DNA of 63,707 nt, from IMG/VR virus record IMGVR_UViG_3300030520_000019, positions 1-63,707 of that record; one strand, given 5' to 3'. Of the stretch, positions 40,386-48,684 are shown in pieces. Below the pieces are notes generated by a model. The model did not search any database. It was not told where the DNA came from and saw nothing but the letters and a program-made list of their open reading frames with translations. This DNA comes from a virus. Position 1 is the first letter of the stretch. Every line of letters begins with the position of its first letter. Made by a program: the position numbers and the translations under genes.

Positions 40386-40490
40386 GTGTGACTTGCGCCA
40401 CCATGCGCGGCCTACTTGCATAGGCAGGTCGCAGGACATGTGCAAGCATGGCCCACGTATGATGCGATGTCCCAGATTTGTGATGGTCAC
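40308..40490 (-). CDS. Doubtful small Cys-containing protein (60 aa)
   Basis: A 60-aa GTG-start frame with CLHMSCDLP and GQCRVCAGYEAPC, which might bind zinc. AGGGG lies 4 bases upstream. It overlaps the competing hairpins, and no neighbouring gene supports it, so it may be chance. Confidence 0.2.
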   Translation of the reverse strand: MTITNLGHRIIRGPCLHMSCDLPMQVGRAWWRKSHVTGQCRVCAGYEAPCDTRSFTIRED

Positions 40491-40740
40491 CTACCCCTGG
40501 GCGGGGTGTCCCGTGACGAGCTGGCCGGGCGTGCATCCTGTGAAGGCTGCGGCGCCAAGCCTACGGGCTGTTGTGCGATGGTGCTGGTTATGTTCTGTTG
40601 AAGTGCAAGGCGAATGCCCTTCGGCTTGCCGAGTACCCACCACGGTGCATAGCCGCCTAGTGGACACTCGCCTTGCGCTTCGTGTTGGTTGCACTGTAAG
40701 CCGGTTAGCAGTACGGTGCAACTTGACGGCGGCAGGCTGA

Positions 40741-40914
40741 CTACTTCTTCTTGCTGGCCTGCGCCATGCGCGAAGCCTTCCTGCGCTCGGCTTCGATAGC
40801 GGCCTTGATGTCGCCCTTCGACTTGCCGGCGCCGGCGATATGCGGGCGGCGCAAGGACTTGCCCATCGCGGCGTATCCGTTGGCAGTGTGGACCTTGGTG
40901 AAGCGGCGGGGCAT
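40741..40914 (-). CDS. Small basic protein (57 aa), first gene of the minus block
   Basis: A 57-aa protein (MPRRFTKVHTANGYAAMGKS, ending RMAQASKKK) with AGGAG 8 bases before the ATG. It is strongly basic and may bind nucleic acid. It is divergent from the 41017 gene and the two share symmetric leader sequences. Confidence 0.6.
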   Translation of the reverse strand: MPRRFTKVHTANGYAAMGKSLRRPHIAGAGKSKGDIKAAIEAERRKASRMAQASKKK

Positions 40915-40920
40915 GGAGTG

Positions 40921-41012
40921 GCTCCTGGTTGGTTGCTGTGACCACGGTGTATCGGTCGTTCAGGCGTTGTGCCGGCATCAAGCTGTGGTACAGTTGCTGG
41001 ACAACCAGGAGC
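40921..41012. promoter_or_regulatory. Divergent control region with symmetric leaders
   Basis: GCTCCTGGTTG (40921-40931) and CAACCAGGAGC (41002-41012) are an 11-bp perfect inverted repeat, so both divergent genes have the same CAACCAGGAGC leader and ribosome site. Between them are repeated GCTGTG elements. TTGTGC (40967-40972), 16 bases and TACAGT (40989-40994) form a plus-strand promoter candidate. Confidence 0.55.
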
Positions 41013-41016
41013 AAAC

Positions 41017-41322
41017 ATGAGCGGCAATAGCTATCGAAGACGTCTTAAGAAGGCCGAACGCAAGGGCTTTGTGCAAGGCTGGCACGACGCATGGCTTGCT
41101 GGCTGGAAAGCTGGTCATGCCGACGGCTATGCGCAGGGGAAGCCCTTTGCGTTGCCCAACCCTACCGAGTACGCGGCAGCCGTATCGTTCGTGCAAGAGT
41201 TTCAGAAAGCCGAAGCTGAGCTCGCTGGCGATACGACCTTCGTGCCGCCGCAGCCGGCTGACTGGATCGTGTGCGCGGTAATCGCGGCACGCCAGTTGAA
41301 GGCCCATGACGATCATCTGTAG
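41017..41322 (+). CDS. Hypothetical protein (101 aa), first gene of the plus block
   Basis: The ATG at 41017 has AGGAG 5 bases upstream. The protein has a basic N-terminus (SYRRRLKKAERKGF), then short repeats WHDAWLAGWKAGHADGYAQG and a helical C-terminus. It is a single-gene unit with its own terminator, typical of an immediate-early phage gene. No family is recognised. Confidence 0.65.
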   Translation: MSGNSYRRRLKKAERKGFVQGWHDAWLAGWKAGHADGYAQGKPFALPNPTEYAAAVSFVQEFQKAEAELAGDTTFVPPQPADWIVCAVIAARQLKAHDDHL

Positions 41323-41349
41323 ACCACTTGGGTCGACTACTAATGCAAG

Positions 41350-41370
41350 GCCGCCTTCGGGCGGCTTTTT
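41350..41370 (+). terminator. Intrinsic terminator after early gene
   Basis: GCCGCC, loop TTCG and GGCGGC, then five T. It lies 27 bases past the stop of the 41017 gene and is a classic strong terminator. Confidence 0.9.
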
Positions 41371-41773
41371 GCTGACCACATGCATGCGGCGGGCTGTGCT
41401 GGCGCAGCGGTGGCTAGACGATCGTCATGTCGGTCGAGTGGAACCAATGTGCTATGCGGCTACCAGCAGGCTAATCGGCAGATGCCTATGGGTTGTGTAC
41501 TGTATATAGTAAATTATTATTTTTTTTACAAGTATAGAGAGGCTGATAGCCAGAGAGAGATTGGGGTGTGCACCCCCCTCTCCCTGTATGGGTATCTTAG
41601 TATGATATAGGCAACGCACTACTTTCTGCTATTTTCGGCCTGTTTAGTACGCTAATGCTCGGTTTTACCCATTATATATCCCCGGCCTAGGCCCCTCCCT
41701 ACCCATTTATCAACATTAGTCTGCTCATTCCCGTGCTAACATAAACACCCACTTCAATCACTTGGTTCTTATC
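41371..41773. promoter_or_regulatory. AT-rich leader, candidate early promoter or replication origin
   Basis: Four hundred bases without a gene. 41490-41545 is strikingly AT-rich for this genome (TATATAG, then TTATTATTTTTTTT). Several -10-like boxes occur (TATAGA, TATGATAT, TATATA). A GGGGTG-TG-CACCCC hairpin at 41563-41576 is flanked by GAGAG and CTCTC. The stretch lies immediately before the HTH and primase-helicase genes, a usual place for an origin or a regulated early promoter. Confidence 0.5.
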
Positions 41774-42310
41774 ATGCGCACTCGCTTGCCTTTCCACCAA
41801 CAAATCGGCTGGACCCCCAATTTCACCCCTGAGCAAAATGCGGACAATTCCAACTTCGCATTGCTGCGCCAGCAAGATATGGAACGTAATACGGCACTCG
41901 TTGCCGATCAACTGTTCATGTCTGCTCTCCGCAATACGCTGTTGCGCTACCCGTATATTAACTTCGATAATATCATTCAGCTCGCCGGCACCCAGCACGG
42001 CCAAGGGCCTTACGACATCTGCGATACGGTGGACAAGATGTTGCACTATTGGCATGAATCCGAGGCTACTGCTGAACAGGCCACCAAATACACGAACCAA
42101 TTGCTGCGTGACGCTGTTCAGCAACAAAAGGTAGATAGGGCGTTGTCGTACAAGGAAACATACGACCAGTACGTGAAGGCGTGCCAGGAACGCCGTGCAC
42201 GACATCAACAAGCCAAAGTCGATCACGACTACCGCATGCGCGAATCCCAAGCCCAGTTGATGCGCGAAACGTGCGACCCTGCACCTGTAGCCCCCAGGCG
42301 GCCCGCATAG
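41774..42310 (+). CDS. Hypothetical early protein (178 aa)
   Basis: A 178-aa hydrophilic helical protein (RLPFHQQIGWTPNFTPEQN, then LYRNT-like and NFDNIIQLAGTQHGQ segments; C-terminal half charged). It has no visible Shine-Dalgarno site before the ATG at 41774, so initiation may be leaderless or use a TTG at 41762. It is followed by a HTH gene and the primase, suggesting a replication or regulatory role. Confidence 0.6.
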   Translation: MRTRLPFHQQIGWTPNFTPEQNADNSNFALLRQQDMERNTALVADQLFMSALRNTLLRYPYINFDNIIQLAGTQHGQGPYDICDTVDKMLHYWHESEATAEQATKYTNQLLRDAVQQQKVDRALSYKETYDQYVKACQERRARHQQAKVDHDYRMRESQAQLMRETCDPAPVAPRRPA

Positions 42311-42318
42311 CGTCCCTA

Positions 42319-42348
42319 TTGTGACTTTTGTAGGCTTACGCTTACACT
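42319..42348 (+). promoter_or_regulatory. Promoter candidate before HTH-primase operon
   Basis: TTGTGA (42319-42324), 18 bases and TACACT (42343-42348). The same TTGTGN and TACA(C/G)T pair occurs at 40967 and 54742. Confidence 0.45.
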
Positions 42349-42378
42349 GCACCTCCCGCGCTCATATCTGGCATCCGT

Positions 42379-42618
42379 ATGTCTACCAATCCTGCGCAAG
42401 CTCATTTCGATAGTGTGTACATCACAAGCACCGCCCTCATGCAGGAAGTCGGCGTGTCGCGCACCGGGTTGCTGTATGCCCGCAAGCAAGGGCTGTTGCC
42501 CAATGCCATTGTGGTCAACGACGGCCAGCTCTATATCTGGGAACGCGGGCCGCTGCAACCGTACATCGACGCGTGGAAGCTGGTGTTGCACCGTCGTCGG
42601 AGCGCAGTGCCGGCATGA
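42379..42618 (+). CDS. Small HTH DNA-binding regulator (MerR/AlpA-like)
   Basis: A 79-aa protein. YITSTALMQEVGVSRTGLLY followed by ARKQGLLPNAIVV gives a helix-turn-helix and wing as in MerR/AlpA-type excisionase regulators. The C-terminal helix is basic (HRRR). Its stop overlaps the primase start. It may control early transcription or recruit the primase at the origin. Confidence 0.65.
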   Translation: MSTNPAQAHFDSVYITSTALMQEVGVSRTGLLYARKQGLLPNAIVVNDGQLYIWERGPLQPYIDAWKLVLHRRRSAVPA

Positions 42619-44996
42619 AACGACCCCCGCAATGGGGCCGGCTACCTGAAGAGTTGAAGGCGCGGGCGCAATGGTTGCTCGCTACGCCGGATGCACAGGG
42701 TGACCTCAAGGTTCCGACAGGATTGGATGCGGCAGGGCGCCCGGTGCGCTGCGATGCGCACGCGCCTGCCAACTGGCTGTCGTTTGACGTAGCGTGCGGC
42801 GCGGCGCTGCACTACGGCCTAGCCATCGGCTATTGCGTGTCTGCGGACGACCCGTTTGTCTGCATTGACTTGGACGTCAAGAACCAGACCAACTGTGCTG
42901 ACCCGGCCAAGTGGACGCCTTCGGAGGTGGTGCAGGGCCACGCAATGATCATGGGGACGTTCGAGTCCTACACCGAACGCTCGCAGTCGGGCCAGGGCTT
43001 GCACATCTGGGTCAAGGCGCCGGGCTTCGGCCAGGGCGTCAAGCGCGAGTTTGTTGAAGTCTACTGCCAGGAGCGCTTTCTGGTGTGCACGGGCGACATC
43101 GTGCTCGACAAGCCTATTCGGGCGGACGAGACGGTGTGCCAGATGGTGCTGGCGCTGGTTAACCGCATACGCGATGCGCAACAGGACGACAAGATCGAGT
43201 TGGTTGAGCTTGATGAAGAGCTCACGGACTCGGATGTCGTTGAGTCGCTTACGGCACAGTCGAACGGCGACAAGTATGTCGAACTGTGCAAGGGCGATTG
43301 GCAGGGCATGGGCTTTCCCAGTGGGTCCGAAGCCGACCTAGCCCTGCTGTCCATGCTGTGCTACAAGAGCGCAGCGAACTCACAAGTGCGCCGGTTGTTC
43401 CGCATGACCGCGTTGGGCAAGGACACGCGCAAGAACAACAAGATCAACAAGAACGACAAGTACATTGACCGCACGTTGAAGATTATCCGTGCGCGCCAGG
43501 AACGCGAGCGTGTAGCGAGTGAGCACGGGCAGGCCCAGGCACAGGCGTTGATAGCGAGCTTGGCGCCTGCTGGTGCCCCGGCTGCGGGGGTTGCTGGGGT
43601 AGTACAGGCAATGGGGCACGCTGCGCAGGCAGGGCAGTCCGAAGCGGGGGCCGTTGCGCTCGATTGGCCGCCCGGACTTATGGGTCAACTGGCACAGTTC
43701 ATTTACCACAGCAGCCCGCGCCCTGTGCGTGAGGTGTCCATCGTGGCCGCTATCGGCCTGCTGGCTGGGATTCTGGGGCGCGCATACAACATCCCCGGTT
43801 CTGGCCTTAATATGTACGTCGTCTTGGTGGCCCGTAGTGCGGTGGGCAAGGAAGCCATGCACAGCGGGGTGAGCAAGATCATTGCGCAGTTGTCGCAGAT
43901 GGGGCAACCAAAAGTCCAAGACTTCGTAGACTTTAGCAAGTTCGTCAGCGGCCCAGCGCTCACTAAGGCTGTGGCAATGAAAACGTCGTTCGTTAACGTA
44001 AGCGGTGAATGGGGTAAGACGCTGGCGGCCATGGCTGGCGACGAGAACAAAACGAGTGGGCCGTTGTCGTCGTTGCGTACAGTGATGACTGACCTATACC
44101 AGAAGTCTGCGTTCGGCTCAATCGTCGGCGGCATGGCGTATAGCGATAAGGAAAAGAACGTCGCGAGTGTGAACGGTGTGGCCTATAGCATGATTGGCGA
44201 GACCACACCCAGCACGTTCTACGAGTCATTGACCGAAAGCATGATGGCTGACGGGTTCTTGTCGCGCTTCCTGATCGTTGAGTACGATGGGGACCGGCCA
44301 CCCATCAACTACAACCCAGTCAACTTTATGTCGGTCGACGTCGCTAATCACTTGGCAACGCTAGTCGGAGCCGCAGTTGACCGGTCGCACGGGTGCCAGT
44401 TACTCAGCGCCGCCGATGCGGCGGTTGAAGCCATGCACGCATTCAACCTCGAGTGCGACATGCAGATCAACAGCACGCGCACCAACGAGCCGCATCGACA
44501 GATGTGGAACCGGGCGCACCTGAAGATGATGCGACTGGCTGCACTGGTTGCAATTCCGGACAACCCTGCGTTTCCTAGAATTGAAATACACCATGTGCAA
44601 TGGGCTTTGCAAGCCATCCGCAACGACATTGCCATCATGACGCGGCGCCTTAACGAAGGCGATGTCGGCATCAGTGACCACAGCCGCGAACAGAAGCTCC
44701 AAACGTACTTCAGTGACTACCTCACTCAAGAAGTCCCCGACAGCTACAACGTCCCCAAGGCGCTGAAAGCGAACGGCATCATCCCGCGCAAGTACCTCCA
44801 GATCCGGAGCCAGAAGACGCCTTCGTTTGTGCAGCATCCGCTAGGCGCCATCCGCGCACTTGACGAAGCGCTGCGCAACATGGTCGACAGTGGGTACCTG
44901 GGGGAGATCAGCAAGGACAAGCTTGCGTCCGAATACGGGTTTAGCGGCAAGGCGTACCGCATACTTGAACTTTCAAAGGCGTACAGGAAGCATTGA
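42615..44996 (+). CDS. Primase-polymerase and helicase (DUF3987-like) fusion
   Basis: A 793-aa replication protein. The N-terminal 230 residues look like an archaeo-eukaryotic prim-pol domain: CIDLDVKN (Asp85, Asp87), ERSQSGQGLHIWVK (His130) and EVYCQERFLVCTG. A linker follows, then a DUF3987-like ATPase: RPVREVSIVAAIGLLAGILG, Walker A ARSAVGKEA (Lys412), and a conserved GETTPSTFYESL. The layout resembles NrS-1-type phage polymerases. It should prime and unwind DNA at replication start. Confidence 0.85.
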   Translation: MKRPPQWGRLPEELKARAQWLLATPDAQGDLKVPTGLDAAGRPVRCDAHAPANWLSFDVACGAALHYGLAIGYCVSADDPFVCIDLDVKNQTNCADPAKWTPSEVVQGHAMIMGTFESYTERSQSGQGLHIWVKAPGFGQGVKREFVEVYCQERFLVCTGDIVLDKPIRADETVCQMVLALVNRIRDAQQDDKIELVELDEELTDSDVVESLTAQSNGDKYVELCKGDWQGMGFPSGSEADLALLSMLCYKSAANSQVRRLFRMTALGKDTRKNNKINKNDKYIDRTLKIIRARQERERVASEHGQAQAQALIASLAPAGAPAAGVAGVVQAMGHAAQAGQSEAGAVALDWPPGLMGQLAQFIYHSSPRPVREVSIVAAIGLLAGILGRAYNIPGSGLNMYVVLVARSAVGKEAMHSGVSKIIAQLSQMGQPKVQDFVDFSKFVSGPALTKAVAMKTSFVNVSGEWGKTLAAMAGDENKTSGPLSSLRTVMTDLYQKSAFGSIVGGMAYSDKEKNVASVNGVAYSMIGETTPSTFYESLTESMMADGFLSRFLIVEYDGDRPPINYNPVNFMSVDVANHLATLVGAAVDRSHGCQLLSAADAAVEAMHAFNLECDMQINSTRTNEPHRQMWNRAHLKMMRLAALVAIPDNPAFPRIEIHHVQWALQAIRNDIAIMTRRLNEGDVGISDHSREQKLQTYFSDYLTQEVPDSYNVPKALKANGIIPRKYLQIRSQKTPSFVQHPLGAIRALDEALRNMVDSGYLGEISKDKLASEYGFSGKAYRILELSKAYRKH

Positions 44997-45021
44997 CTCG
45001 GTGTGGCTGTTAAGTTAACCT
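44993..45021 (+). promoter_or_regulatory. Sigma-70-like promoter before recombination/metabolism genes
   Basis: TTGACT (44993-44998, overlapping the primase stop), 17 bases and TAACCT (45016-45021). This is the closest match to the host consensus in the plus block. Confidence 0.45.
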
Positions 45022-45048
45022 AACGGCTACACCACACAGGAGCACCCG

Positions 45049-45588
45049 GTGAGCAATACGGAGAATCAGATGGTTGACATCCCTCGGCAACCCCCGGCCA
45101 CGCTGGAAGACTTGAAGCGGTGGCAAGCCCTCAAGGTGGAGATCGCGCGGCTGACGCCCACGGCTCTCATCCTTCAGGAGAAGGAACTGCGTGCACGGTT
45201 GGTCGCGTCGTTCTTCCCCACCCCCAAGGAAGGCACCAACAAGTTCCCGCTCAACAATGGGTGGCAGCTCAAGTTCACCAACACCATCAAGCGTGAAGTG
45301 GACTACGGCATGTTCCAGGCCATGGCCGACAAGTTCCGCGAGGCCGGCATTGGCGCCGCAGCGTGCATCCGCCAGAAGTGGGAGCTCGAGAAGAAGGTGT
45401 ACAACACCCTGACGGCCGAACAGCAACAGGTCTTCGACCAGTGCCTGACCATCAAGCCCGAGTCGCCGCAGCTGGAAATCGAACTTCCGGCCGCCGAAAA
45501 GAAGAAGCAAGAAGCGATCGCTTCGCTGGCCGCCGCGCAGGCGACGGGTGTGGTCAACAACCCGCCCGTGCCGGGGATCCAGCTGTGA
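45049..45588 (+). CDS. Conserved phage protein, DUF7173-like (179 aa)
   Basis: A GTG start preceded by AGGAG. TPTALILQEKELRARLVASF, the FPLNNGWQLKFTNTIKREVD strand region and a charged C-terminal helix fit a conserved phage family usually found in replication or recombination modules. The final 30 residues are Ala/Pro-rich. Function is unknown. Confidence 0.68.
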   Translation: MSNTENQMVDIPRQPPATLEDLKRWQALKVEIARLTPTALILQEKELRARLVASFFPTPKEGTNKFPLNNGWQLKFTNTIKREVDYGMFQAMADKFREAGIGAAACIRQKWELEKKVYNTLTAEQQQVFDQCLTIKPESPQLEIELPAAEKKKQEAIASLAAAQATGVVNNPPVPGIQL

Positions 45589-45791
45589 GTATCGAAGTCA
45601 CCCATCTGGACCCCAAGTCCAACCCTGCCGGCCAGCACGCGGTCCTGATCGCCGTGACGGGTGCCGAAGACATCGCACGCGTCAAGCGCGTGTTCGACCG
45701 TTCCCTCAACTGCGATCCGGAAGCCGGCAGCGATCTGTTCGATGCCTGCGACACGCTGGAACGCATTGCGCTCGAAGCGCAAGGAGCCTGA
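45585..45791 (+). CDS. Hypothetical protein (68 aa)
   Basis: A GTG start overlapping the previous stop (GTGA). A 68-aa alpha/beta protein (SIEVTHLDPKSNPAGQHAVL, then VKRVFDRSLNCD). No family is recognised. It is coupled to its neighbours. Confidence 0.55.
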   Translation: MSIEVTHLDPKSNPAGQHAVLIAVTGAEDIARVKRVFDRSLNCDPEAGSDLFDACDTLERIALEAQGA

Positions 45792-45792
45792 C

Positions 45793-46266
45793 ATGTTCGG
45801 ATGGATCAAGCGGCTGTTCAGCAAGCGCAAGTCGCCCGTCGAAGCGTTCGTGGACAGCCTGTCGCAGCCGCCCAAAGCCAATCCGTGGCGCGGCCAGATG
45901 CCCAAGCCGCTTGTGATGGCACCGACTGGGCTTTACCAACCTGATCCGAGTTGGAAAGACCCGGCGCCGCGCGCCGAAGAAGCCCAGCCGCGCCGGCTGG
46001 TGCCCAACATGCAGCCAGGGCGCACGGGCCGGCGTGTGGCAGACGACCGTCGCACTACCTTCAGCCCGGCCCCGTACAACCCGCTGACGGACATCGAGTC
46101 GCCTCTCAATCCCATTAGCCCGCTGTACGCCGCATTGGAACAAAGCTATGCACCGCCTGCCCCCGCCGCCTCCGACTACTGCGCCGCACCGCCGCCCGAC
46201 ACCAGTTCCGGCATCGACTTTGGCTCCAGTAGTGGTGGCTGTGACACCAGTGGCGGAGGGTGGTGA
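45793..46266 (+). CDS. Hypothetical low-complexity protein with Gly/Ser/Cys tail (157 aa)
   Basis: AAGGAG precedes the ATG. The N-terminus is amphipathic (MFGWIKRLFSKRKS), the middle is Pro-rich and disordered, and the C-terminus ends SSSGGCDTSGGGW. The N-terminal helix may associate with membrane. Similar Gly/Ser/Cys tails occur in several bacterial and phage proteins of unknown function. Confidence 0.55.
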   Translation: MFGWIKRLFSKRKSPVEAFVDSLSQPPKANPWRGQMPKPLVMAPTGLYQPDPSWKDPAPRAEEAQPRRLVPNMQPGRTGRRVADDRRTTFSPAPYNPLTDIESPLNPISPLYAALEQSYAPPAPAASDYCAAPPPDTSSGIDFGSSSGGCDTSGGGW

Positions 46267-46267
46267 G

Positions 46268-46477
46268 ATGGGCAGCAATCGTCTTGGATTCCTTCTCGCT
46301 GCCGTACTGTGCCGGGCAGTCGATTATTATCATCTGTCGCGTGAGGTTGCAGAAGACCTTGCCGAAGGCATGGGCGGCACGCAACTGGACCACGCACAAG
46401 GCTACCTTCGCTTGCGTGAACACGAACTCGGCAAAGCCATCGGCGCCGCTGTTGAAGAACTCAAGGAACTCAAGTGA
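46268..46477 (+). CDS. Hypothetical protein (69 aa)
   Basis: A 69-aa helical protein (GFLLAAVLCRAVDYYHLSRE) with GGAGGGTGGTGAG before the ATG. Its stop overlaps the GTG of thyX. Confidence 0.55.
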   Translation: MGSNRLGFLLAAVLCRAVDYYHLSREVAEDLAEGMGGTQLDHAQGYLRLREHELGKAIGAAVEELKELK

Positions 46478-47235
46478 TCCACGCCAACCCTAACCAGATC
46501 GCCGTCCTAGACCACGGTTTCGTCAAGCTGCGCAACCTCGCCGGGCCGACGCGGCGTCACTGGGACATCAATATTGCAAGCCTTGACCAGCGTCCAATGC
46601 TTCGCCCCTTCGACGCTGACGACACCGACGTCGCCAACGCGGCTCGCCTGTCGTTCGAAGGCCAGGACCAGGAGCGCGGCTACGACGCCGAGATGAAGCT
46701 GACGCGCTACCTCGCGCAGCACCACCACGACACGCCGTTCGAGATCATCGAAGTGTGGCTCGAGATGAAGCTGCCGATCTTCGTGGCCCGCCAGTTCGTG
46801 CGCCAGCGCACCCAGACGATCAACGAGGCCAGCGGCCGGTACATCACGCTTCCTGAGCAGTGGTACATCCCGGCCGTCGTGGGCGGCAAGGCACCAAACG
46901 CCAAGCAAGGCCAGGAAGACAACCTGGACGAAGTCACGCAGGGCTGGTTCCGCCAAGAGCTCAACATGGACTGCGAGAACGGGTATGCGCTGTACAAGAT
47001 GGCGTTGGCTCGCGGCGTGGCACCGGAGCATGCCCGCATGTTCCTTCACGTCAACCACTACACGCACTGGATGATGAAGATGAACCTACGGAACCTGATG
47101 TTCAGTTTCCTGCGGCTTCGTTACCACAGCCACGCCCAGGTGGAAGCGCAAGCGTACGCCAAAGGCACGTTCGAGCTCATCGAACCGCACCTGCCGGGCC
47201 TGATGAAGATCTACCAGGAATTTATCGCGCAATGA
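46474..47235 (+). CDS. thyX: Flavin-dependent thymidylate synthase
   Basis: A 253-aa ThyX. The signature RQRTQTINEASGRY (Arg110 to Tyr123) fits the RHRx7S motif with the His replaced by Gln. It makes dTMP from dUMP using FAD, NADPH and methylene-tetrahydrofolate. HYTHWMMKMNLRNLMFSF near the C-terminus is also conserved. It supplies thymidylate for phage DNA synthesis alongside MazG and NUDIX proteins. Confidence 0.92.
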   Translation: MIHANPNQIAVLDHGFVKLRNLAGPTRRHWDINIASLDQRPMLRPFDADDTDVANAARLSFEGQDQERGYDAEMKLTRYLAQHHHDTPFEIIEVWLEMKLPIFVARQFVRQRTQTINEASGRYITLPEQWYIPAVVGGKAPNAKQGQEDNLDEVTQGWFRQELNMDCENGYALYKMALARGVAPEHARMFLHVNHYTHWMMKMNLRNLMFSFLRLRYHSHAQVEAQAYAKGTFELIEPHLPGLMKIYQEFIAQ

Positions 47236-47342
47236 CAGCCAAGATATCAGCAGTCGTCTACGTGACGACGAGCGTCATCCTTTTCAGCACCGGCCACTGG
47301 ATCGGCGGTTCGGTTATGCTGGTTCTCTTTCTACTGATGTAA
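47232..47342 (+). CDS. Small membrane peptide (36 aa)
   Basis: The ATG overlaps the thyX stop. A 36-aa peptide with a hydrophobic core (VILFSTGHWIGGSVMLVLFL). The coupling supports translation. No function is known. Confidence 0.4.
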   Translation: MTAKISAVVYVTTSVILFSTGHWIGGSVMLVLFLLM

Positions 47343-47345
47343 AGC

Positions 47346-47756
47346 ATGGAACCAGACGACATCCGCAACGTTGCCCCCGAAGAGCTGGCGCGCCGCAACG
47401 CGGCAGCCCAGGCGGTCATCGCTAAGTCGAAGGCGATGTTCGAGCGCATGCAGCGTGCCCGCGCGCCGCTGCCTACAGGGCTCAGTGATGCCCGCACGCT
47501 GGCCCTGCTGCACGGTGGCATGCGAGAACGCGTGGCAACGTCCACGTTCAGAGGGCGGCAGGCGCCGTCGCATCTGTACATGCTGCCGTGCTTTGCTGAG
47601 CGGGTGCCACTGAACGATATGCAGGCTGCGGCGCTCATCACTTTCCTCAACCGTGGCCGCATGGCGCGCGCCGGCCAGCTCGCGCCGCGATCGGTGCAGC
47701 AACAGGCGTTCGACGACGCAGCGGCAAGCCAGGAGGCCAGTAATGAGCCCATTTGA
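47346..47756 (+). CDS. Hypothetical helical protein (136 aa)
   Basis: A 136-aa charged protein (EELARRNAAAQAVIAKSKAM) that overlaps the ligase start by 14 bases. No family is recognised. Confidence 0.5.
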   Translation: MEPDDIRNVAPEELARRNAAAQAVIAKSKAMFERMQRARAPLPTGLSDARTLALLHGGMRERVATSTFRGRQAPSHLYMLPCFAERVPLNDMQAAALITFLNRGRMARAGQLAPRSVQQQAFDDAAASQEASNEPI

Positions 47757-48684
47757 ACAGGCGTTCTTCGACAGGCAGAAGCCCATGCTCGCCTGTGACT
47801 GGGACGCGAAGAAGCTCTGTTTTCCGCAGTGGGTGCAGCCGAAGATCGACGGCGTCCGTGCCCTCAACTTCAAGGGTGTGCTGACGGGCCGTTCGTTCAA
47901 GCGGCACAAGAACAAGTTCACTACGGGGTTCTTCACGCACGACCTCACGCTGGGCATGGACGGCGAACTGGCAAGCTGGTCAGAGACCGCTCCGGACCTG
48001 TGCCGGCGCACAACCAGCGCGGTCGGTACCATCGAAGGCGAGCCCTACTCGCTGTGGTGGCTGTTCGATTTCATTCAACTGGATGGCGCAGAACTGTCCT
48101 ACTGCGAACGGTACGCGCGGCTGCAAGACCGGATGGCGACGCTGCAAGTGAACGAACCGTTGCTGTGGTCACGTTTGCGGCTGGTGCCGTACAAGGTGGC
48201 ATATAACGTCGACGACATCGAAGCTATTGACGCGCAATACCTCGAGCTAGGATACGAAGGATCTATCCTTCGCAATCCTTACGCCCAGTACAAGTCTGGT
48301 CGATGCACGCCGACCGAGTCCAACCTGTCGCGTATCAAGCGGTTTAGCGAGGAAGAGGCTACGGTGACCGCGCTGGTCGAAGGCAACATGAACGGCAATC
48401 CGGCTACGGTCAATGAGCTGGGGCAGACCGAACGCAGCTCGCACCAGGACAACATGATTCCGAACGGCCAAGTCGGTGCGCTGCTGTGCAAGGACTTGAA
48501 GACGGGACAGGACATCACGGTGGCTGCCGGCTGCATGACCCATGCCGAGCGGCTACACTACTTGGCTCACCCCGGCGAGATTGTCGGCAAGGTAATCAAG
48601 TTTAAGACATTCGCCCACGGCAAGAAGGACAAGCCGCGCTTCCCCACGTTCCAAAGCCTGCGGGCAGAGAGCGACATGTCATGA
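47743..48684 (+). CDS. ATP-dependent DNA ligase
   Basis: A 313-aa T7-like ligase. The adenylation motif KIDGVR has catalytic Lys34. Motif III (MDGEL), motif IV (YEGSILR) and a motif V-like RIKRF follow. A C-terminal OB domain is present. GGAGG precedes the ATG. It seals nicks in phage replication or recombination. Confidence 0.9.
   Translation: MSPFEQAFFDRQKPMLACDWDAKKLCFPQWVQPKIDGVRALNFKGVLTGRSFKRHKNKFTTGFFTHDLTLGMDGELASWSETAPDLCRRTTSAVGTIEGEPYSLWWLFDFIQLDGAELSYCERYARLQDRMATLQVNEPLLWSRLRLVPYKVAYNVDDIEAIDAQYLELGYEGSILRNPYAQYKSGRCTPTESNLSRIKRFSEEEATVTALVEGNMNGNPATVNELGQTERSSHQDNMIPNGQVGALLCKDLKTGQDITVAAGCMTHAERLHYLAHPGEIVGKVIKFKTFAHGKKDKPRFPTFQSLRAESDMS

Larger units (their letters stand above)
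39542..40740. other. 1.2 kb gene-poor region with inverted repeats
   Basis: No convincing protein gene is found on either strand. Open frames exist but lack ribosome sites or depend on each other's antisense. The region instead contains a tRNA-like element (39604-39752), a 10-bp inverted repeat (40049-40119) and two competing hairpins (40288-40385). It may encode structured RNA or act in replication or packaging. Confidence 0.5.

Noticed and set aside
40308-40490. A confident zinc-finger gene
   Set aside because: Cys spacing is irregular, it overlaps competing hairpins, and no coupled neighbour is real. It is listed only at low confidence.
40487-41014. A long minus-strand frame ending in a GTGA overlap with the doubtful 40308 frame
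   Set aside because: It lies out of frame across the 40741 gene, which has a clear ribosome site. No start codon exists in its plausible C-terminal part.
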